From JAAXTX01 sp037139695 (lineage in GTDB: Bacteria > Patescibacteriota > Minisyncoccia > Moranbacterales > UBA1568): a DNA stretch of 30,412 bases. A model generated the notes under the pieces. That model did no database searches, had not been told where the DNA came from, and saw nothing but the letters and a program-made list of their open reading frames with translations. Shown here one piece after another: positions 7,589 through 16,902 of this stretch (the first letter of the stretch is position 1; each line of letters begins with the position of its first letter). The position numbers and the translations under genes were made by a program. The stretch is taken from the NCBI GenBank assembly GCA_037139695.1, contig JBAXFX010000005.1, positions 1 through 30,412 of the forward strand, in the 5' to 3' direction.

Positions 7589-9450
7589 TAATAGGCGATC
7601 GCGGATGCCGGGATGATCTTCACGAAATTGTTCGGACGCCCACCGATGACAACCTCGTGTTCGAAAGCGGTCGCATCGCTATAGACCTTCTTGAAATCGA
7701 CGATATCATTGACCGCGCCGGAGAGCTTCAATGACCGGCTTTGCCGGCCGATAGAGATGACAAAGTAGTCGTACTTTTTCCCGAGGAGGTCCTTCTTCGT
7801 GAAGCCGATATTGCATGTACCGACGAACTCGGTGCAGACCGCGCCCTTGTCCGACCAGACGACGAGGTTCCGCGCGTTCGGGAGGGCATTAAGGTATGTG
7901 GCAGCCTCGAAACTTCCGTCTCCCATGTCTTTCGTATTAAGGAGGTATCGCGCGGGAAGCAACGGTGAAGCGTAGGCGAAATAGAACGGCCTGATATACA
8001 GGAGCGAACCCGCCAGGAAGACGGCGAGGAGCAGTGTCGCCGGCAACGGCTTGAGGAAGCGTTTTACCGGATCCAGAGACAGTACGTGTGCGGTGCCGAT
8101 CGCGGCGATGATGAGAGCCAACGGATAGAGGATGATCTGGTAGCGGACGGTCGCGATCACGTCGTTGACCGTGGAAGCCAGATAGTAGAGGAGGATGAAG
8201 AGGGAAAAGAAGATGACCGTTTTCGTCTTCAGGGACATGGTGGTGCCCCGCTTCACTACCGTCAGGAGTCCGACGACGAACAGGAGGAAGAGGACCGGAT
8301 GCAGACCGAAGATGAGACTATATGTGTTCGCAATCATCGCGCTGGCATAGGCGAGCGGGATTCCCTTCTCACTTGTTCCGACTCCCTTTGGCGACGAAAG
8401 GATGCCTTCCAGATCGAACGGCTTCATGCCGAGATACGTGTCGACGAGGGTAAAGAGAATCATGCCGACAAGGACGGCTATGAGTGCGGTGGCGAGCACC
8501 TGTTTGTATTTTGAGAAAAACCGGAGTATCGGCCCGATGATTCGAGCCTCGAGGAAGGCAACGTCAATGGTGATCAAGGCGACGAGGCCAGCGAAAATCG
8601 GCCAGGTTTTTTCAAAAGCCTTGCTTCCGAATGTTCCCTCGAGGAGTACGTTCGGATGTGCCCATGTGGCCGGATAGAGCACATAGTAGGTCACCATGGA
8701 GATGCCGGCGATAGCGAAGTATTGGAGAAAGGACTTCTTCAGGAATCCTTTCAGCTCCGGTTTTTCATCGGCGAGGATATATTCGAGAAAGGGGAGGAAA
8801 AGGAAGAAGACATAGAGAATGTTCGCCACGTACTTCGTCAACAGGGAAAGTCCAAGAAAAATACCCGTGAAGACCAGGTATTTCGTCTCGGTGTTTTTTT
8901 GGAAGGTGAGGTAGCTGAGAAGTGAGAGGGGAAGGAAAATCCAGAGGAGTGAATCGGGATTGATGATCATCGAGATGCCGAGGAGAATCGGTGAGAGTCC
9001 GATGAAGACGAATCCGAGAAGCGCTATCTTTTTTCCGAACAGCTTATCGAGGAAAAAGTAAAAAGCGAGGAGCATGAACGTACAGAACAGGAAAATCGGC
9101 AGACGGAAGAAATAATTGATCCCGTCGATATCCGCGACCTGGGCGTCGGTCTTGATATCGCCACGGATACCTTCGTAGACCATCGGGTCGTACCGTAGGA
9201 GTCCGAAGCCGGAGAGGAGTGCGACGGTGATGCCTGGTTTGTCGTTGATATTGGTCGACCGCCACTTGTGCTCGGAAACGGCGGTCCAGAATTTCGAGAT
9301 GCGACCGTAGGTCCAGTACGGCTCGTCGACCGCCGAATAGCTTCCGATCCGGGTGAGTCCGAGAAACAGGTTGCATCCGATGACCGCAGTCAGTATGAAT
9401 AGCGTGGCGTACTTTCGGAACGTTGGACTGCCGGTGTTGACGGTTTTCAT
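7588..9450 (-). CDS. PMT/ArnT-like GT-C membrane glycosyltransferase
   Basis: 620 aa with about a dozen hydrophobic segments. The first external loop has VDEPYWTYGR (41-50; Asp42-Glu43) and then NDKPG (69-73). This acidic pair followed by a K/H-P-G/P motif is the arrangement of GT39 protein mannosyltransferases and ArnT. It lacks the RTYxFxDWLxF signature, so it is not a member of the seven-gene paralogous family. A hydrophilic C-terminal segment (about 500-620) with two cysteines in VCTEFVGTC probably lies outside. It is the first gene of the leftward operon, with a likely extended -10 promoter 30-38 bp upstream, and its stop overlaps the next start. It probably transfers a sugar from polyprenyl phosphate; the acceptor cannot be inferred. 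Confidence 0.8.
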   Translation of the reverse strand: MKTVNTGSPTFRKYATLFILTAVIGCNLFLGLTRIGSYSAVDEPYWTYGRISKFWTAVSEHKWRSTNINDKPGITVALLSGFGLLRYDPMVYEGIRGDIKTDAQVADIDGINYFFRLPIFLFCTFMLLAFYFFLDKLFGKKIALLGFVFIGLSPILLGISMIINPDSLLWIFLPLSLLSYLTFQKNTETKYLVFTGIFLGLSLLTKYVANILYVFFLFLPFLEYILADEKPELKGFLKKSFLQYFAIAGISMVTYYVLYPATWAHPNVLLEGTFGSKAFEKTWPIFAGLVALITIDVAFLEARIIGPILRFFSKYKQVLATALIAVLVGMILFTLVDTYLGMKPFDLEGILSSPKGVGTSEKGIPLAYASAMIANTYSLIFGLHPVLFLLFVVGLLTVVKRGTTMSLKTKTVIFFSLFILLYYLASTVNDVIATVRYQIILYPLALIIAAIGTAHVLSLDPVKRFLKPLPATLLLAVFLAGSLLYIRPFYFAYASPLLPARYLLNTKDMGDGSFEAATYLNALPNARNLVVWSDKGAVCTEFVGTCNIGFTKKDLLGKKYDYFVISIGRQSRSLKLSGAVNDIVDFKKVYSDATAFEHEVVIGGRPNNFVKIIPASAIAY

Positions 9451-9479
9451 GTATTTGTGGTGATTATCCGATGCTTCTC

Positions 9480-9488
9480 ATTATATCA
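9480..9488 (-). promoter_or_regulatory. Putative extended -10 promoter for the leftward GT/GH28 operon
   Basis: On the minus strand this reads TGATATAAT: a perfect TATAAT with the upstream TG of an extended -10. No good -35 lies 17 bp further, which extended -10 promoters tolerate. Transcription would start near 9473, giving a leader of about 20 nt before the ATG at 9450. Confidence 0.5.
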
Positions 9489-9530
9489 CATGAAGCGTAC
9501 CGAAAAGAGAAGTTGTCTCTGGAAAAGGCC

Positions 9531-9560
9531 TTGTGAAAAGGGATAGGATGGGGGTATAAT
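9531..9560 (+). promoter_or_regulatory. Putative sigma70-type promoter for the rightward GT array
   Basis: TTGTGA (9531-9536) and a perfect TATAAT (9555-9560) are separated by 18 bp. The start would be near 9567, leaving a leader of about 90 nt to the ATG at 9660. The leader has a small CCCGG/CCGGG hairpin (9575-9589) and a second weak -10-like TATACT at 9606-9611. Confidence 0.5.
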
Positions 9561-9659
9561 GGGCACCGTATCGTCCCGGTTTATCCGGGGTCTCATGTAT
9601 CATAATATACTGTCGGAATAAAGCAATTTTTCGTTTCAAGCCGATATATCACAGCGAAT

Positions 9660-11438
9660 ATGGAAAAAGTGAAGGATTTCGTTTCTAAATGGTATGTTCT
9701 TATCGCGATGCTGGTCATCGTCGGCGCGGCCGTGTTCGTGCGGACGTACCATTTCGACGACTGGCTCTACTTTAAGATGGACCAGTCCCGCGACGCGCTT
9801 CTGATTACCAACGCGGTCGAGAACGGGCCGCAGTACCTCCCGCTCCTTGGCGCACGCGCCGGTGCGGTCAAGCTCAAGCACGGATTCCTGCGCCTGGGGC
9901 CGATATTCTACTATTTCCAGTATGCTGCCGGGGTGATTTTTCACTCGACTCAGCCGTACGTATACGCGTATCCGGATCTGCTGTTCTCTATCCTGGCCAT
10001 TCCACTCCTCTATCTTTTGGTGAGGATCTATTTCTCCAGACGGAATGCGCTTCTGATTACGGCGATGTACGCGCTTTCGTTCATCATCATCCAGTATTCC
10101 CGGTTCGCCTGGAATCCGAACTCGTTACAGTTCTTCCAGCTGGTGAGTTTTTACGGGCTGCTGAAATTCCTGAACGAGCCGGTCGAAAAACGGAAAAAAT
10201 GGTGGCTGGCGACGTGGGCGGCTGGCATGACGATCGGTTCGCAACTGCACTTTTTCGGGTTTTTCAGCCTCGTCGGGATCTCGGGACTGCTGTTCATTTT
10301 CCATTTTCAGCTGTGGAAGAAAGAGTCCTTGCTGGCATGTCTGAAAAAGGACACGTTGAAGAGCATCGGTGTGTACACCGGCATCGCGGTCCTGGTGTTC
10401 TCCTTCTTCTATGCACCGGTCTTCATAAGCGAGTCCATGCGCGGTGGCCAGAACTCGAAAAACTTCATCGAGGCGCTCGGATCGAAGCCGGCAGCCAAGC
10501 CGATGTCCGACAAGCTCGTGAAGACGGTGACCGAAAGCATCAAGTACTACTGTCTCGTCACGACCTCGCAGTGCTACGGCAGCAACATGAAAGACGAAAT
10601 CCCCGCGCTGTCCGTGACGGCACTCATCTTGCTTGCCGGTGCGGCGCTCATCGTCCGTTCCCTCCGGAAAAAGACGCTCACGCCGGCGGAGCGGGACTTC
10701 CTCGTCCTGCTTATCGCCTGGGTGGCGGTCTTCACCATTCTGACCGTGCCGGTCTCGTTCCAACTCCGACCGCGGTTCTTTATCGTTGTCTTTGCGATCC
10801 CGTTTATTTTCCTCGGGTTGGTTTTCGAATACCTCGGGGAACGGCTGAACGTAAAAGTGGCCATCGCGCTCGCATTCCTGCTTACGGCCGGTATCATCGG
10901 GTGGAATTCACATGGGACCTATGCATGGTTCAAGGAACAGGAAAAGTCGCAGAAGAGCGCGTTCATCGTGAAGCGGACACTGATCCTGAAAGCCAAGGAT
11001 GGCGTAACGCTTGGGGAATTACAGGGCGCGACCGACTGGATGTATGGCCGTCATCAGGAGGGATCGACTCTGTATTATTACGTGAAGCCCGAGCATGTGC
11101 GCCCGATCGAATACCTCCTGTATTCCAAGCACGATGACTCGCTTGACTTCGCCACTATGGCGAGCAAGACCGACCCGCAGGCCCAGTTCTTCGCGGTGAC
11201 GCCCGCTAAGAACGGGCTTGCTCCCGTGACGAAGAAATTCGGTAACAGTATCAGCGTCATCGCCTCGCAACAGTTCGGGCAGCTGATGGTCTATGAGTTG
11301 AATTTTCCCGACCGGGTCATCGAGGCAAAGTATTCGTTCAACAAGTCGAAGACCAAGACCGACCGGGTGTTCTGGAAAGACGTTTTCGGCATCCAAGACG
11401 ACGGGAAGAATGTGATCCAGATAGAAGGTGCCGAATAG
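9660..11438 (+). CDS. GT-C membrane glycosyltransferase, array family member 2
   Basis: 592 aa and the first gene of the rightward array. Signature RTYHFDDWLYFKMDQSRDA (28-46) has Asp41 and Asp45 in the first external loop, followed by LPLLGARAG, LRLGPIFYYFQY, YPDLLFSILAIPLLYLL and YSRFAWNPN. It has about ten transmembrane helices and then a soluble C-terminal domain of roughly 170 residues that should face outward. A cysteine pair, Cys298 and Cys305, lies in the same external region as the pair in the later paralogs but with a shorter spacing (6 rather than 16-17 residues). The general reaction expected is transfer of a sugar from polyprenyl-phosphate to a lipid-linked glycan or protein. Substrates are not deducible. 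It is preceded by the divergent promoter region and followed by the 716-aa gene after 27 bp. Confidence 0.84.
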   Translation: MEKVKDFVSKWYVLIAMLVIVGAAVFVRTYHFDDWLYFKMDQSRDALLITNAVENGPQYLPLLGARAGAVKLKHGFLRLGPIFYYFQYAAGVIFHSTQPYVYAYPDLLFSILAIPLLYLLVRIYFSRRNALLITAMYALSFIIIQYSRFAWNPNSLQFFQLVSFYGLLKFLNEPVEKRKKWWLATWAAGMTIGSQLHFFGFFSLVGISGLLFIFHFQLWKKESLLACLKKDTLKSIGVYTGIAVLVFSFFYAPVFISESMRGGQNSKNFIEALGSKPAAKPMSDKLVKTVTESIKYYCLVTTSQCYGSNMKDEIPALSVTALILLAGAALIVRSLRKKTLTPAERDFLVLLIAWVAVFTILTVPVSFQLRPRFFIVVFAIPFIFLGLVFEYLGERLNVKVAIALAFLLTAGIIGWNSHGTYAWFKEQEKSQKSAFIVKRTLILKAKDGVTLGELQGATDWMYGRHQEGSTLYYYVKPEHVRPIEYLLYSKHDDSLDFATMASKTDPQAQFFAVTPAKNGLAPVTKKFGNSISVIASQQFGQLMVYELNFPDRVIEAKYSFNKSKTKTDRVFWKDVFGIQDDGKNVIQIEGAE

Positions 11439-11465
11439 ATACGTATTCACTTTCCGAGTATCGAT

Positions 11466-13616
11466 ATGGGAAATAAGGCACTGGATCTGGCAAGGCGGTA
11501 CCCTGTATGGACCGCACTCTTCCTTTATACGGTGATAACGCTCGTTTTCACGTTCCCGCTGGTCTTTCGAATCGGGAGTGAGATCCCAAAAGGCGGTGGC
11601 GATGTCTATCAGGTCATCTCCGTCATCGATACGAAGATCTCCCAGTTACAGGGCATGGATGTCGTTCAGGGGACGGTCGCGACGCTGAAAGAGCTGAACA
11701 CGTTCACTCCGTACGTGCTGCTCGGTCTCGTGTCCGGGAAGATTACGGCCTATACCGTGCTGTTTCTCCTGACCTATATCCTGAGCGGACTCGGGATGTT
11801 TCTTCTGGCAAGGCGGTACGTGAAAAATGACGCCGCCGCGTTCGTGGCCGGTCTGGTGTTCGCGTTCGCCCCGTTCCATTATTATCAGTCGGTCGCCGTG
11901 CACCTTGGGACGATGCAACAGCAGTGGCTGCCGTTCCTGATCCTGTATCTGGCGAAATTTTTCGAGCGGTTCCGGTTCCGGTATTTTCTCGCGACCGGCG
12001 CGTTCGCGTTCCTGACGGCGCTGAGTGAGCACCAGCTCCTTGCGTTCGCGATGATCTTCATCGTCTTCTTCGCCGCATATCGGATAGGAATCGACCGCGC
12101 TATCCTTCGGAACAGGACCTTCTGGTTCTCCGTGGCCGGCGCAGCCTTGTCGCTTTGCATCGTGGCCGTCACGATGTTCGGGGGGTACCTGAAGGTGGCT
12201 GTCTCGGACCATAATTTCCTGGCGGCGGGCATGAACGCGGCAAACAAATATTCCATCAAGGCGCTCGATCCGATCATGCCACCCGTTTCGAGCTCTATCT
12301 GGGGCGGTCTCTCCGCGAAGATCCAGGACCGTCTGCTCGGCGGGTCCGACCGCGGATCGTACTTCTTCGGCTTCTCCGTGATGGTGGCAATCGCGTACTT
12401 CGGATATGGAATATGGAAAAAACGAGTGGTCGAATACGGGGAGCGGGCCTACCGTCAGGATCTTATCTTCTGGGCCCTGGTCACGGTCGTTTTCTATGTC
12501 CTCGCGCTCGGGGCCTCGTTCTCAATCGGGAAATTCACCGTCTATCTGCCGTATTATCTGATTTTCCGATTCGTTCCGTTTTTCGAGAATATCCGCACCA
12601 CTGGACGCATCTTTGTTTTCTCGATGCTCGGAGCGGCAATGCTTTCCGCGTATGCCCTGGCATTCCTATCCGCGAAATGGTCCAAGAAGAAGGCGCTCTT
12701 CTTCGCCGGTTTTTCCGCGCTGGTGTTGCTTGAATTCTGTGTGGCGCCGATCCCGACCATGACCGTCTCGTATTCGCCGTTCTACGATATGATCGGTCGG
12801 GACGCCGAGTCATATTCCCTGATCGAAATCCCCGGTTCCACGAGTTACGAGTTCGCGAGCTACGCGATGATGACCGATGCCATCCACAAGAAGGACGCGC
12901 TCAACGGTATGCCCCTGGCGCGGAAGATCAGTGGTCAGTTCGATATGCAACAGGAAACGCCGATCGTCAAACAACTGCTGTACACGATCCCGAAGGGGAA
13001 CGATCCGGATACGAAGGATATGACGGATATCCTGAAAGGGTTTGATTGGTCGCAGGGGAACGATATCCTGAATTATCACCACGTGCGCTATATCACGGTG
13101 AGCAAGCTCTATGCCGACGCGAAGGTGCAGGCGCTCGCCGAGAAGTTCATCGGAAACCATATCGCCTGTGCGAACCGCTATGAGGATTCCTTCCTGACCG
13201 CCTGCGAGATCGCCAAGACGGATCCAAAGGGGTACTATTACTCGCTCGGCCTGAAGAATGATGCGATATCGACCATGTTCACGGGCGATGACGGGCGGAA
13301 GTTCCGGGAAATCGGGGACGGTGCCGGACTCAAGATCATCAATATGGACACCGCGTCGAAGGCGGTGACGGTCCGGTTGCTTCTCAAGGGGGCGGTTCCG
13401 GGGATGATCTTCTCGGTTGCTGGCGACGCGGGTGCGACGACACTCGTGCTTGACTCGAATCTGAAGGAATATGTGTTCGTGAAGACGCTGCAATCGGGGG
13501 GAAATGACATCCCGTTCATGATCCGTGATGCCTCCGGCGCGCCGGTCGCGATCTCGACGACGAAGAAGAAACACCAGGCCTCACTGGTCACCGATATCCG
13601 TGTCGAATCGAAATAA
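11466..13616 (+). CDS. Large YfhO-like / GT-C membrane protein
   Basis: 716 aa with about eleven to thirteen hydrophobic segments in the first 430 residues and a soluble C-terminal domain. The first external loop has GGGDVYQ (43-49; Asp46), comparable to the acidic loop-1 motif of GT-C enzymes. The pattern AFAPFHYYQSVAVHLGTMQQQWLPF (about residues 136-160) and the helix layout resemble bacterial YfhO-type and related uncharacterised GT-C membrane proteins. It does not carry the RTYxFxDWL signature of its neighbours, so it is a distinct family embedded among the paralogs. The C-terminal region (about 580-716) looks beta-rich. It lies in the rightward run, 27 bp after member 2 and 15 bp before member 3. 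Function is inferred only as a membrane glycosyltransferase. Confidence 0.66.
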   Translation: MGNKALDLARRYPVWTALFLYTVITLVFTFPLVFRIGSEIPKGGGDVYQVISVIDTKISQLQGMDVVQGTVATLKELNTFTPYVLLGLVSGKITAYTVLFLLTYILSGLGMFLLARRYVKNDAAAFVAGLVFAFAPFHYYQSVAVHLGTMQQQWLPFLILYLAKFFERFRFRYFLATGAFAFLTALSEHQLLAFAMIFIVFFAAYRIGIDRAILRNRTFWFSVAGAALSLCIVAVTMFGGYLKVAVSDHNFLAAGMNAANKYSIKALDPIMPPVSSSIWGGLSAKIQDRLLGGSDRGSYFFGFSVMVAIAYFGYGIWKKRVVEYGERAYRQDLIFWALVTVVFYVLALGASFSIGKFTVYLPYYLIFRFVPFFENIRTTGRIFVFSMLGAAMLSAYALAFLSAKWSKKKALFFAGFSALVLLEFCVAPIPTMTVSYSPFYDMIGRDAESYSLIEIPGSTSYEFASYAMMTDAIHKKDALNGMPLARKISGQFDMQQETPIVKQLLYTIPKGNDPDTKDMTDILKGFDWSQGNDILNYHHVRYITVSKLYADAKVQALAEKFIGNHIACANRYEDSFLTACEIAKTDPKGYYYSLGLKNDAISTMFTGDDGRKFREIGDGAGLKIINMDTASKAVTVRLLLKGAVPGMIFSVAGDAGATTLVLDSNLKEYVFVKTLQSGGNDIPFMIRDASGAPVAISTTKKKHQASLVTDIRVESK

Positions 13617-13631
13617 CGATTTCCTGTCCGT

Positions 13632-15281
13632 ATGCCGAAGTCTATCATCCCTTCCTCATTCAGGCCGACCCACAAACATCTTCTGATGCTGCTTGCCATC
13701 GTGGCGGTGGGTATTTTTTTGCGGACCTCTCATTTTCACGACTGGTTGCAGTTCAGTCCCGATGAGGCTCGCGATGCCACCTACATCGGCGATGCTCTCA
13801 CCGGGAAGGGCTCCTTGCCCGCGCTCGGTCCGCAGGCGGGGAACACGCAGTTTTATCTCGGCCCGCTCTACTATCAGGCGGAATATCTCTCGGCGCGCCT
13901 GTTCGGCAATACGCCGGACGCGATGGCCTTCTTCGATCTCCTGTTCTCGATACTCGCGATCCCGATGCTTTTTCTTTTCCTGAAACGGTATTTTTCCGAC
14001 CGACTGGCGCTGTCGCTTACGGCTATCATGAGCGTTTCGTACTTCGCCATCAAGATTTCCCGGTTCGCGTCCAACCCGAACACTATCCCGTTTTTCACGC
14101 TTCTCTTCCTCTATGGACTGCTGTGGCTGATGGACCGCGAGGGGAAACGGAAGTATATCCCGGCGGCTTTTGTCGGCATCGGTATGGGTGTCGGCATCCA
14201 GCTGCATACGTTGCTGTTCCTGATCCTACCGGTCGTGGCGGTCGGGACGTGCATATACCTGATTGTCAGGAAAAATCTTTCTTGGCGGGATTTCGCTATC
14301 GCCCTCTCTTTTTTTCTTCTCATGAATTACGGGCAGATCGCATACGATATCCGGTATGACGGCGCGAATATCCGTCAGCTCTTCAAGGGGGCCGGCAGTG
14401 AATCGAGTGTCAGTGGCGGCACGCTCCTGCGGAACGTCTCGCTTATCGCGTCGTGCCAGGCGCAGGCGAATGCGACCATCGTCTTTTCGGCGATCGACGT
14501 GCAACGTTGTGGCGGGATATACAGTATCGCCAAGGCGTTCAGGGCGGACAAATACGTGCCGGGAAGCGCTACGGTGAACGGTATCGTATTCATTATGGAG
14601 GGGATCGTGACGCTCCTCTTCTCGATCGGCGGGTATGTGCTGGCCATCCGCTTCCTTTGGAAGGAACGAGACGAAGATCGACGGAACTTTCTCTCGCTCT
14701 TTCTCTTCTACAATGTCGTCTCTTTCATCGCTCTCGTTCCGGTCGCCTCCCAGATAGAAGTGCGGTATTTCAGTATCCTGCTCTTCGTACCGTTCATACT
14801 GCTCGGACTCTGGCTGACAGTCTTCCTTGAGAGCGGGAAGAAAACGGTCCGTGGCGGATCCGTCGGCGTGGCTACGGTCCTCGTCGTCGCGAATATGCTG
14901 ACGCTTGCAAGCTTGGCCCAACCGTTTTTGAACGGGATCGCGAGCGATGTCGACAACAGTATCCTCGGCGAAGCGGAGGCAATGACCGCCTACCTCGTCT
15001 CGCATACCGATACGCCGGGAACGGTACGCCTCGATGGGCAGCCACCGTATCTGAAGCGGTTTCTTAAACCGTTTGATTATCTTGCCCAAAAGGAGGGTGT
15101 ATCAGTAATCCGTCCGGCCAGTAAACAATCCTTCGACTCTGGCACGCGGTTTTTCTTCATAGACGGGACCAGATCGAAGCCGTACGCGGTCGGGGACGAT
15201 ATCGGCGGGGATACCATCCTCGGCTACGAGCGGTTCGGTAGGATCATGATTTATTCGATGACGAAAAACGGCCATGAATGA
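13632..15281 (+). CDS. GT-C membrane glycosyltransferase, array family member 3
   Basis: 549 aa. Signature RTSHFHDWLQFSPDEARDA (31-49) uses DE in place of DQ at residues 44-45, with Asp48 retained. It is followed by PALGPQAGNTQFYLGPLYYQAEY, FDLLFSILAIPMLFLFLKRYF and SRFASNPN. External Cys275 and Cys293 form the conserved pair (17 residues apart). About ten helices precede a short outward C-terminal domain. Its last codons overlap the next gene (15274), which suggests coupled translation. The DE pair is what classical PMT and ArnT enzymes have, so this member may sit closest to the ancestral motif; that is a guess. Confidence 0.84.
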   Translation: MPKSIIPSSFRPTHKHLLMLLAIVAVGIFLRTSHFHDWLQFSPDEARDATYIGDALTGKGSLPALGPQAGNTQFYLGPLYYQAEYLSARLFGNTPDAMAFFDLLFSILAIPMLFLFLKRYFSDRLALSLTAIMSVSYFAIKISRFASNPNTIPFFTLLFLYGLLWLMDREGKRKYIPAAFVGIGMGVGIQLHTLLFLILPVVAVGTCIYLIVRKNLSWRDFAIALSFFLLMNYGQIAYDIRYDGANIRQLFKGAGSESSVSGGTLLRNVSLIASCQAQANATIVFSAIDVQRCGGIYSIAKAFRADKYVPGSATVNGIVFIMEGIVTLLFSIGGYVLAIRFLWKERDEDRRNFLSLFLFYNVVSFIALVPVASQIEVRYFSILLFVPFILLGLWLTVFLESGKKTVRGGSVGVATVLVVANMLTLASLAQPFLNGIASDVDNSILGEAEAMTAYLVSHTDTPGTVRLDGQPPYLKRFLKPFDYLAQKEGVSVIRPASKQSFDSGTRFFFIDGTRSKPYAVGDDIGGDTILGYERFGRIMIYSMTKNGHE

Positions 15282-16893
15282 GCGAATCGGCAGGATACTG
15301 CAGTCGGAGCGGGTGTTGTGGTGCGTGATGGCGATCGTGTTTGCCCTGGCTGTTTTTTTTCGGATCTATCACTTTCACGACTGGCTTCATTTCGGGAACG
15401 ATCAGGCGCGCGATGCGGTGCTCGTCGAGAACGTGGTGAATCACAAGGCCCCGTGGCCGCTCCTCGGGTCATCGATGGGGAACACCGGATTTCTCCTTGG
15501 TCCGGCGTATTACTATTTCCAGATCGTCTCGGTGAAACTTTTCGGCATCGGTCCGGAGAAGCTCGCTTATCCGGATCTCGTGTTCAATCTTCTGTCCATC
15601 CCGCTCCTCTTCCTGTTCCTCAGAAAGTACTTCAATAAGGGTATCTCCTTGTCACTGACCGGTCTCTACGGACTTTCCTACTATGCGATCGAGTATTCCC
15701 GTTTCGCCTGGAACCCGAATCCGATCCCGTTCTTCGTCATCTTGTTCCTCTGGCCGCTCTGGGAATTTTTCTCGTCTGAGGAAAAGACCGGCTGGCCCTG
15801 GATTATCGCACTCGGCATCGCGCTTGGCATCGGTTCGCAGCTGCATGCCATACTGCTTCTGACCATGGTGGGAACGCTCGGCGCCTCTTTCATCTTCCTG
15901 ATGAAACGAAACTGGAAGACATGGAGTCGGTGGATTGTCGTCGCGGCGATCGCCATCGTGGCGAATACCGGACAGATCATACACGAACAGCAGACGAACT
16001 ATGCGAACACGAAGGTCTTCCTGAACTCGTTTTCCGACAAGCAGGATAACAGCGGTGGGAAGCGGTTTCTTCGGAACCTGGAACTTAATATCGCTTGCAA
16101 TGCCCAGGCCAATACGCTCATCGCCGCATCCTTGGGCAACAAGGAGAACTGCGATTTTCTCTATGCGAAGGCGCGCAATACCCGTCCCGGGGCGAAACTG
16201 CAGTTGCCAAGTAACATACTCTCACTCCTTGGCATTGTCTGTAGCGTGCTGTTCTCGGTTCTCGGATATGGGCTTCTCGCGTGGCGGACGTGGAAGGAGC
16301 GGGAACGGGCACGGAAATACTTCACCGGTATCATACTGCTGTATGCGGTAGTCTCGTTTTCCGTGATGTTGCCGATCATCGACCAGGCACCGATGCGCTA
16401 TTTCATCCATGTGACGTTCCTGCCATTCGTCTTCCTTGGACTCATCATCGATGTCCTGAAGCGTCGGCATCCTCGGCACTACGCGCTGCCGGCACTCCTT
16501 CTGTTGGCAGTCCTTTCGGTCACGAATCTTTTCTCGATCTTCGGCGAGGCGAAAGTCTTGGCGGACAAGACGCGTGGCGATTCCGGATACCTTGTCCTCG
16601 ATGAGACGCAACTACTGGCCGATTTCATCGTCGAGCAATCTGTGGGGCGGAAGACGGCATATCTTTTCGGTGGGACGAGATACTATTCGCCGTACAACAA
16701 GGCACTCATCTACCTGGCGGCGGAACGGGGACTCACCCTGAAGCGGGGAACCGATATCGGAGCGGTTCCGGCGGATGCGCCTGCATTTTATGTCAGTGCG
16801 AGTTTCGGAGATGGCGCCGTGCGGGAAGTCGGCGGGATGCCGTTTACCGATCATCGCGATGTCGGGCAGGTGGGCATATATCGGATTCACTGA
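15274..16893 (+). CDS. GT-C membrane glycosyltransferase, array family member 4
   Basis: 539 aa. Signature RIYHFHDWLHFGNDQARDA (30-48; Asp43, Arg46, Asp47), then WPLLGSSMGNTGFLLGPAYYYFQ, YPDLVFNLLSIPLLFLFLRKYF and YSRFAWNPNPIPFF. The cysteine pair is Cys275 and Cys293. The start overlaps the end of member 3 by 8 bp and the stop lies 9 bp before member 5. An outward C-terminal domain follows the last helix, as in the other members, and is the part that differs most among them. Its own sugar and acceptor are unknown. Confidence 0.85.
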   Translation: MNERIGRILQSERVLWCVMAIVFALAVFFRIYHFHDWLHFGNDQARDAVLVENVVNHKAPWPLLGSSMGNTGFLLGPAYYYFQIVSVKLFGIGPEKLAYPDLVFNLLSIPLLFLFLRKYFNKGISLSLTGLYGLSYYAIEYSRFAWNPNPIPFFVILFLWPLWEFFSSEEKTGWPWIIALGIALGIGSQLHAILLLTMVGTLGASFIFLMKRNWKTWSRWIVVAAIAIVANTGQIIHEQQTNYANTKVFLNSFSDKQDNSGGKRFLRNLELNIACNAQANTLIAASLGNKENCDFLYAKARNTRPGAKLQLPSNILSLLGIVCSVLFSVLGYGLLAWRTWKERERARKYFTGIILLYAVVSFSVMLPIIDQAPMRYFIHVTFLPFVFLGLIIDVLKRRHPRHYALPALLLLAVLSVTNLFSIFGEAKVLADKTRGDSGYLVLDETQLLADFIVEQSVGRKTAYLFGGTRYYSPYNKALIYLAAERGLTLKRGTDIGAVPADAPAFYVSASFGDGAVREVGGMPFTDHRDVGQVGIYRIH

Positions 16894-16902
16894 TCGAACG
16901 CT

